This document shows, piece by piece, positions 5,755-8,525 of a stretch of 8,525 nucleotides of DNA. The DNA lies in contig DASSHC010000348.1 in the NCBI GenBank assembly GCA_035693105.1, forward strand, positions 1 through 8,525, given 5' to 3'. The notes beneath the pieces were generated by a model. That model saw nothing but the letters and a program-made list of their open reading frames with translations, had not been told where the DNA came from and did not search any database. Position 1 is the stretch's first letter, and every line of letters begins with the position of its first letter. The position numbers and the translations under genes were made by a program. The stretch is from DASSHC01 sp035693105 (lineage in GTDB: Bacteria; Chloroflexota; Chloroflexia; Thermomicrobiales; Thermomicrobiaceae).

Positions 5755-5883
5755 CCCTCACCCCCGGCCCGGACGGAGCCTCTCCCAATACTGGGAGAGG
5801 GGAGAACGTGGGAGGAACATGGAGATGTTCCTGTAGCTGCTCCCCTTCTCCCAGTATTGGGAGAAGGGGCGGGGGGATGAGGG
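5755..5883. repeat. composite inverted-repeat element with three internal hairpins
   Basis: The outer ends CCCTCA (5755-5760) and TGAGGG (5878-5883) are inverted and continue into C-rich and G-rich tracts. Inside are three perfect hairpins. CCTCTCCCA/TGGGAGAGG (5779-5787, 5792-5800) has loop ATAC. AGGAACAT/ATGTTCCT (5813-5820, 5825-5832) has loop GGAG. CCCCTTCTCCCA/TGGGAGAAGGGG (5842-5853, 5858-5869) has loop GTAT. The first and third are also inverted copies of each other, loops included, so the element can fold as three small stems or one long one. It resembles MITE/REP-type intergenic elements of Chloroflexota. It sits between two divergent promoters and encodes no protein. Confidence 0.8.
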
Positions 5884-5894
5884 CTCGCCTCGCC

Positions 5895-5923
5895 TTGTCC
5901 CACCCGCCACCATCGGCTACAGT
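5895..5923 (+). promoter_or_regulatory. candidate sigma70-type promoter of the aldo/keto reductase operon
   Basis: TTGTCC (5895-5900) and TACAGT (5918-5923) are separated by exactly 17 bases, matching 4 of 6 consensus positions each. Transcription would start near 5930, leaving a leader of about 40 bases before the GTG at 5969. The -10 lies in ATCGGCTACAGTC, which mirrors ATCGGCTATAGTC facing the divergent LLM gene. Confidence 0.45.
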
Positions 5924-5968
5924 CCTGCCGTCTAGAGCCTGGGCAGCAGCGCGTGGGAGGGTACGACA

Positions 5969-6937
5969 GTGCAGCACCGGCAACTCGGCCGCAGCGGCCT
6001 CTTCGTCTCGGTCATCGGCATCGGCAGCAACCAGTTCGGCCGCGCCGTCGATCAAGCGCAGACGACCAAGGTGATCCAGACGGCTATCGAGCAGGGGATC
6101 AATTTTATCGACACCGCCGATACCTACACCGGCACCGTCTCGGAGCAGTTCATCGGGCAGGCGATCAAGGGACAGCGCGACAAGGTGATCCTGGCCACCA
6201 AGACCGGCTTCGCGCTCGGCCAGGGGCCGAACGAGCAGGGGCTCTCGCGGCGACGCATCTTCAACAGCGTCGAGGCCAGCCTCACGCGCCTCGACACCGA
6301 CTACATCGACGTCTTCTACCTCCACCGGCCCGACCCCAACACGCCGATCGCGGAGAGCCTGCGCGCGCTGGAGGACCTGATGCGCGCCGGGAAAATCCGC
6401 TACCCGGCCTGCTCCAACTACACCGGCTGGCAGATCGCCGAGCTGGAGACGCTGGCCGACTGCCGCGGCTGGGTGCCGGCGGTCGTCAGCCAGTCGCTCT
6501 ACAACGTGCTGGAGCGCGAGGTCGAGCGCGACGTGATCCCCGCCTGCAAGCACTTCGGTATGAGCCTGGTGCCCTACTCGCCTCTGGCCAGCGGCTTTCT
6601 GACCGGCAAATACCACCAGGGGGAAGCGATCCCGACCGGCGTGCGCGGCCACAACAACCCCGCCTGGCAGGAGCGCCGCCTGACCGAGGGTAACTTCAAG
6701 GCGCTGGAGGTGCTGGAGGGCTTCGCCTCCGAGCGCGGCCACAGCGTCTCCGAGCTGGCCATCGCCTGGCTGCTGGCGCATCCGGTCATCTGCTCGGTCA
6801 TCGCGGGAGTCACCCGGCCGGAGCAGGTGGCCGAGAACGTCGCGGCGGCCGAGTGGCACCTCAGCGACGAGGACCTGCGCGAGATCGACGCCCGGCTCGA
6901 CCGCGCCGGGGTGCTGGCGCAGGCGGTGGCGCGGTGA
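5969..6937 (+). CDS. aldo/keto reductase
   Basis: This 322-residue protein is a full-length NADPH-dependent aldo/keto reductase of the YdhF/YajO-like bacterial group, a TIM-barrel enzyme reducing aldehydes or ketones in the cytoplasm. It shows the N-terminal hairpin RQLGRSGLFVSVIGIGS, the catalytic tetrad D48 and Y53 (FIDTADTY), K78 (ATKTG) and H119 (YLHRPDP), the SNYTGWQ segment, VPYSPLASGFLTGKY and the nucleotide-binding end SVIAGVTRPEQVAENV. The GTG start has GGAGG 8 bases upstream and puts the conserved LGRSGL at residues 6-11, as expected. It opens a three-gene operon: the AhpD-like gene starts inside its stop codon (GTGA, 6934-6937). The C-terminus is complete. Substrate unknown; a metabolic role together with its two operon partners is inferred from overlap only. 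Confidence 0.93.
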   Translation: MQHRQLGRSGLFVSVIGIGSNQFGRAVDQAQTTKVIQTAIEQGINFIDTADTYTGTVSEQFIGQAIKGQRDKVILATKTGFALGQGPNEQGLSRRRIFNSVEASLTRLDTDYIDVFYLHRPDPNTPIAESLRALEDLMRAGKIRYPACSNYTGWQIAELETLADCRGWVPAVVSQSLYNVLEREVERDVIPACKHFGMSLVPYSPLASGFLTGKYHQGEAIPTGVRGHNNPAWQERRLTEGNFKALEVLEGFASERGHSVSELAIAWLLAHPVICSVIAGVTRPEQVAENVAAAEWHLSDEDLREIDARLDRAGVLAQAVAR

Positions 6938-7302
6938 GTCAGGAGACCGACCGCCTGGGGGCCTTTCGCGCCTACCGCGAGCGCATGAACGCGCGCATCG
7001 GCGAGATCGACCACCTCGGCATCAAGCGCTTCTTCAGCCTCGACTCGGCCGCCTACCGGCCGGGCGCGCTCGACCCGCGCACCAAGGAGCTACTGGGGCT
7101 GGTCGCCTCGACCGTGCTGCGCTGCAACGACTGTATCGACTATCACCTCGGCCAGTGCGTCGAGGTCGGCTGGAGCGACGACGAGCTGTACGACGCGCTC
7201 AACGTCGCCTTGATCGTCGGCGGGAGCATCGTCATCCCCCACCTGCGCCACGCGGTGGAGACGATCGACCTGCTGCGTGCGGAGGGGGAGGGAGCATCAT
7301 GA
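6934..7302 (+). CDS. AhpD/carboxymuconolactone decarboxylase-like protein
   Basis: The 122-residue helical protein carries the CxxC-xxx-H signature of the AhpD/CMD family: RCNDCIDYH, with C64, C67 and H71, preceded by the usual helix TKELLGLVAS containing E52. Family members with this motif are thiol-active (peroxidase or disulfide relay), while true carboxymuconolactone decarboxylases lack the cysteine pair. A redox role is therefore likelier than ring-cleavage chemistry. The start is taken as the GTG overlapping the upstream stop (GTGA). The frame is open further upstream to 6853, but those extra residues are arginine- and alanine-rich shadow sequence of the reductase gene. The ribosome-binding site is weak (AGGCGG), consistent with translational coupling. 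Its stop overlaps the next gene's ATG (ATGA, 7299-7302). Confidence 0.9.
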   Translation: MSQETDRLGAFRAYRERMNARIGEIDHLGIKRFFSLDSAAYRPGALDPRTKELLGLVASTVLRCNDCIDYHLGQCVEVGWSDDELYDALNVALIVGGSIVIPHLRHAVETIDLLRAEGEGAS

Positions 7303-8399
7303 GCGTGGGGCAGGCGAAGCCACGCTTGCGCGACCTCGGCATCACCATCGGCACCATGCCGACCGGGCCGCTGAACGCCATCACCGACGTGCCGGGGGTG
7401 CGCGTGGGCCACGCCACGGTGATTCAGGGCGAGGGGGCCAACGCCGCGCGCACCGGTGTCACCGCCATCCACCCGCACGAGGGCTCGGCCTTCACCTCGC
7501 TGGTGCCGGCCGCCATCGCCATCCTCAACGGGGCGGGCGAGATCACCGGCCGCTCCCAGGTCGACGAATTCGGCACCATCGAGTCGCCGATCCTGATCAC
7601 CAGCACGCACTACGTCGGCGCGGTGCACCGCGCGGTCATCGATTGGCTGGCGGTCCACGAGCCGGGCCTCGGCCCCTGGTTCGTCATCCCGGTGGTGGCG
7701 GAGACCTACGACGGCTTCTTGAACGATGCCGTGACCCAGCACGTCACCCGCGAGCACGTCTTCGCCGCCATCGACGGCGCCAGCGGCGGGCCGGTGGCCG
7801 AGGGGAACGTCGGCGGCGGCACCGGCATGACGCTCTTCGGTTTCAAGGGCGGCGTCGGCACCGCGTCGCGCCAGGTGGAGCTCGGCGGGCGGCGCTACAC
7901 CATCGGGGTGGAGGTGCAGGGCAACTTCGGCGCGCGCGAGAATCTGCTGGTCGACGGCGTGCCCGTCGGGCTGGAGATCACCGACCTGCTGTCGGAGCGG
8001 GGCACTCCAGGCGAGGGCTCGATCATCGTAGTCATCGGCACCGACGCGCCACTGAGCGACCGCCAGCTCGCGCGCCTCTGCCGTCGCGGGATGCTCGGGC
8101 TGGGCCGTGTCGGCTCGACCGCGCGCAACTCCTCCGGCGACCTCCTGCTGGCCTTCTCCAACACGCCGCAGAACCGTGTCCCGCGCCAGAGCGACGAGCC
8201 GTTCATCGCCTCTGTGCGCCTCTCGGACGATCATATCAACGAGGTTTTCCAGGCCACGGTCGAGGCCACGGCGGAAGCGGTGCTCAATGCCATGGTGGCC
8301 GCCGAGACGATGGTCGGCCGCGACGGCAACGTGGTCCATGCCCTGCCGCACGACCGCCTGCGCGAGATCATGCGGCGGTACGGCCGGCTGCGGGAGTAG
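7299..8399 (+). CDS. P1-family peptidase (DmpA-type self-processing aminopeptidase, S58)
   Basis: The 366-residue protein matches the DmpA/BapA family of N-terminal nucleophile-like aminopeptidases, which cut L- or D-amino-acid amides, esters or beta-peptides after splitting into alpha and beta chains. Visible landmarks are LNAITDVPGVRVGH (25-38), the NVGGGTGM block (170-177) followed by FKGGVGTASR (182-191), and PGEGSIIVVIGTDAPLS (237-253). In DmpA, cleavage occurs before the serine of the equivalent GS pair, so S241 should become the nucleophile of a 126-residue beta chain. The conserved GLGRVGSTARNSSGD segment follows (267-281). The ATG overlaps the previous stop, with GGAGGGAG just upstream. 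There is no signal peptide, so it acts in the cytoplasm. Whether it prefers D- or L-residues, or beta-peptides, cannot be read from the sequence. Confidence 0.93.
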   Translation: MSVGQAKPRLRDLGITIGTMPTGPLNAITDVPGVRVGHATVIQGEGANAARTGVTAIHPHEGSAFTSLVPAAIAILNGAGEITGRSQVDEFGTIESPILITSTHYVGAVHRAVIDWLAVHEPGLGPWFVIPVVAETYDGFLNDAVTQHVTREHVFAAIDGASGGPVAEGNVGGGTGMTLFGFKGGVGTASRQVELGGRRYTIGVEVQGNFGARENLLVDGVPVGLEITDLLSERGTPGEGSIIVVIGTDAPLSDRQLARLCRRGMLGLGRVGSTARNSSGDLLLAFSNTPQNRVPRQSDEPFIASVRLSDDHINEVFQATVEATAEAVLNAMVAAETMVGRDGNVVHALPHDRLREIMRRYGRLRE

Positions 8400-8424
8400 C
8401 AGCGGCGCCGCTCGAGGACGTGCA

Positions 8425-8440
8425 GTGCCGCGTGCGGCAC
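8425..8440 (+). terminator. hairpin downstream of the peptidase gene
   Basis: GTGCCG (8425-8430) pairs with CGGCAC (8435-8440) around CGTG, 26 bases after the operon's last stop codon. It is a compact GC-rich stem in the right place for a terminator, but no T-run follows it, so it may only protect the transcript end. Confidence 0.4.
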
Positions 8441-8441
8441 G

Positions 8442-8464
8442 GATCCCTCGACAAGCTCAGGATC
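8442..8464. repeat. GATCC-flanked copy of a CTCGACAAGCTCAGG-type palindromic repeat
   Basis: GATCC (8442-8446) and GGATC (8460-8464) are inverted around CTCGACAAGCTCA. The core is close to the CCTTCGACAAGCTCAGG-type intergenic repeat that I recall as common in environmental bacterial genomes, including Chloroflexota. A further small hairpin, GTTAG/CTAAC at 8470-8474 and 8482-8486, follows. The remainder, to 8525, shows no gene. Confidence 0.45.
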
Positions 8465-8525
8465 ACGGGGTTAGTGAGGAGCTAACGACCACGCATTGAC
8501 GTACTCGTCCGCCCCATACTCCCCC

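Noticed and set aside
5720..6859. Long minus-strand open frame opposite the aldo/keto reductase
   Set aside because: It runs through the hairpin element and mirrors a clear enzyme gene; its product shows no family features.
6934..7302. True 4-carboxymuconolactone decarboxylase of aromatic degradation
   Set aside because: The CxxC-xxx-H motif marks the thiol-active AhpD-like branch, and no protocatechuate pathway genes are nearby.
7143..8351. Long minus-strand open frame opposite the P1 peptidase
   Set aside because: GC-codon shadow; the plus strand encodes all motifs of the DmpA family.
8496..8522. Possible promoter TTGACG followed by TACTCC near the window end
   Set aside because: Spacing is only 15 bases, the -10 is poor, and no gene start is visible before the window ends.

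Overview
The window is GC-rich bacterial DNA: about 70% G+C in a hand-counted stretch of the core genes (7801-7860). It most resembles Chloroflexota, perhaps the Thermomicrobia/Sphaerobacter side. I base that on a secreted Excalibur-domain protein of a type I associate with that phylum, two kinds of intergenic inverted repeat typical of those genomes, and frequent GTG starts. The taxonomic call is inference without a database search.

Layout. 1-84 may be the 3' tail of a + strand gene. Three genes follow on the minus strand: a PD-(D/E)XK nuclease-like protein (126-626, visibly lower in G+C), a macro-domain protein (792-1331) and a secreted Excalibur-domain protein (1421-2506). A divergent intergenic region (2507-2754) leads to a persulfide dioxygenase-rhodanese fusion (2755-3888, +). 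That gene converges with a small helical protein (4062-4529, -) across a nested inverted repeat (3915-4044). Next are an LLM-class flavin monooxygenase (4649-5710, -) and, divergent from it, a three-gene + strand operon: an aldo/keto reductase (5969-6937), an AhpD/carboxymuconolactone decarboxylase-like protein (6934-7302) and a P1-family (DmpA-type) self-processing aminopeptidase (7299-8399). The last 126 bases are non-coding and hold small palindromes.

How the genes work together. The persulfide dioxygenase and its rhodanese domain form a sulfane-sulfur oxidation/transfer enzyme in one chain. The LLM enzyme and the reductase-AhpD-peptidase operon share a divergent intergenic region. Near-identical -10-like motifs there face each gene, with a composite hairpin element between them. 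The operon genes overlap by 4 bases at each junction, so translation is probably coupled, but I cannot name a substrate. The minus-strand genes at 126-2506 look like loosely linked accessory or lineage-specific functions.

I see no CRISPR array, tRNA, rRNA, transposase or complete prophage gene. Nothing here is a clearly new multi-gene system. The most unusual material is the pair of structured intergenic elements, the symmetric promoter motif, the reductase-AhpD-peptidase operon and the macro domain lacking the usual catalytic aspartate.
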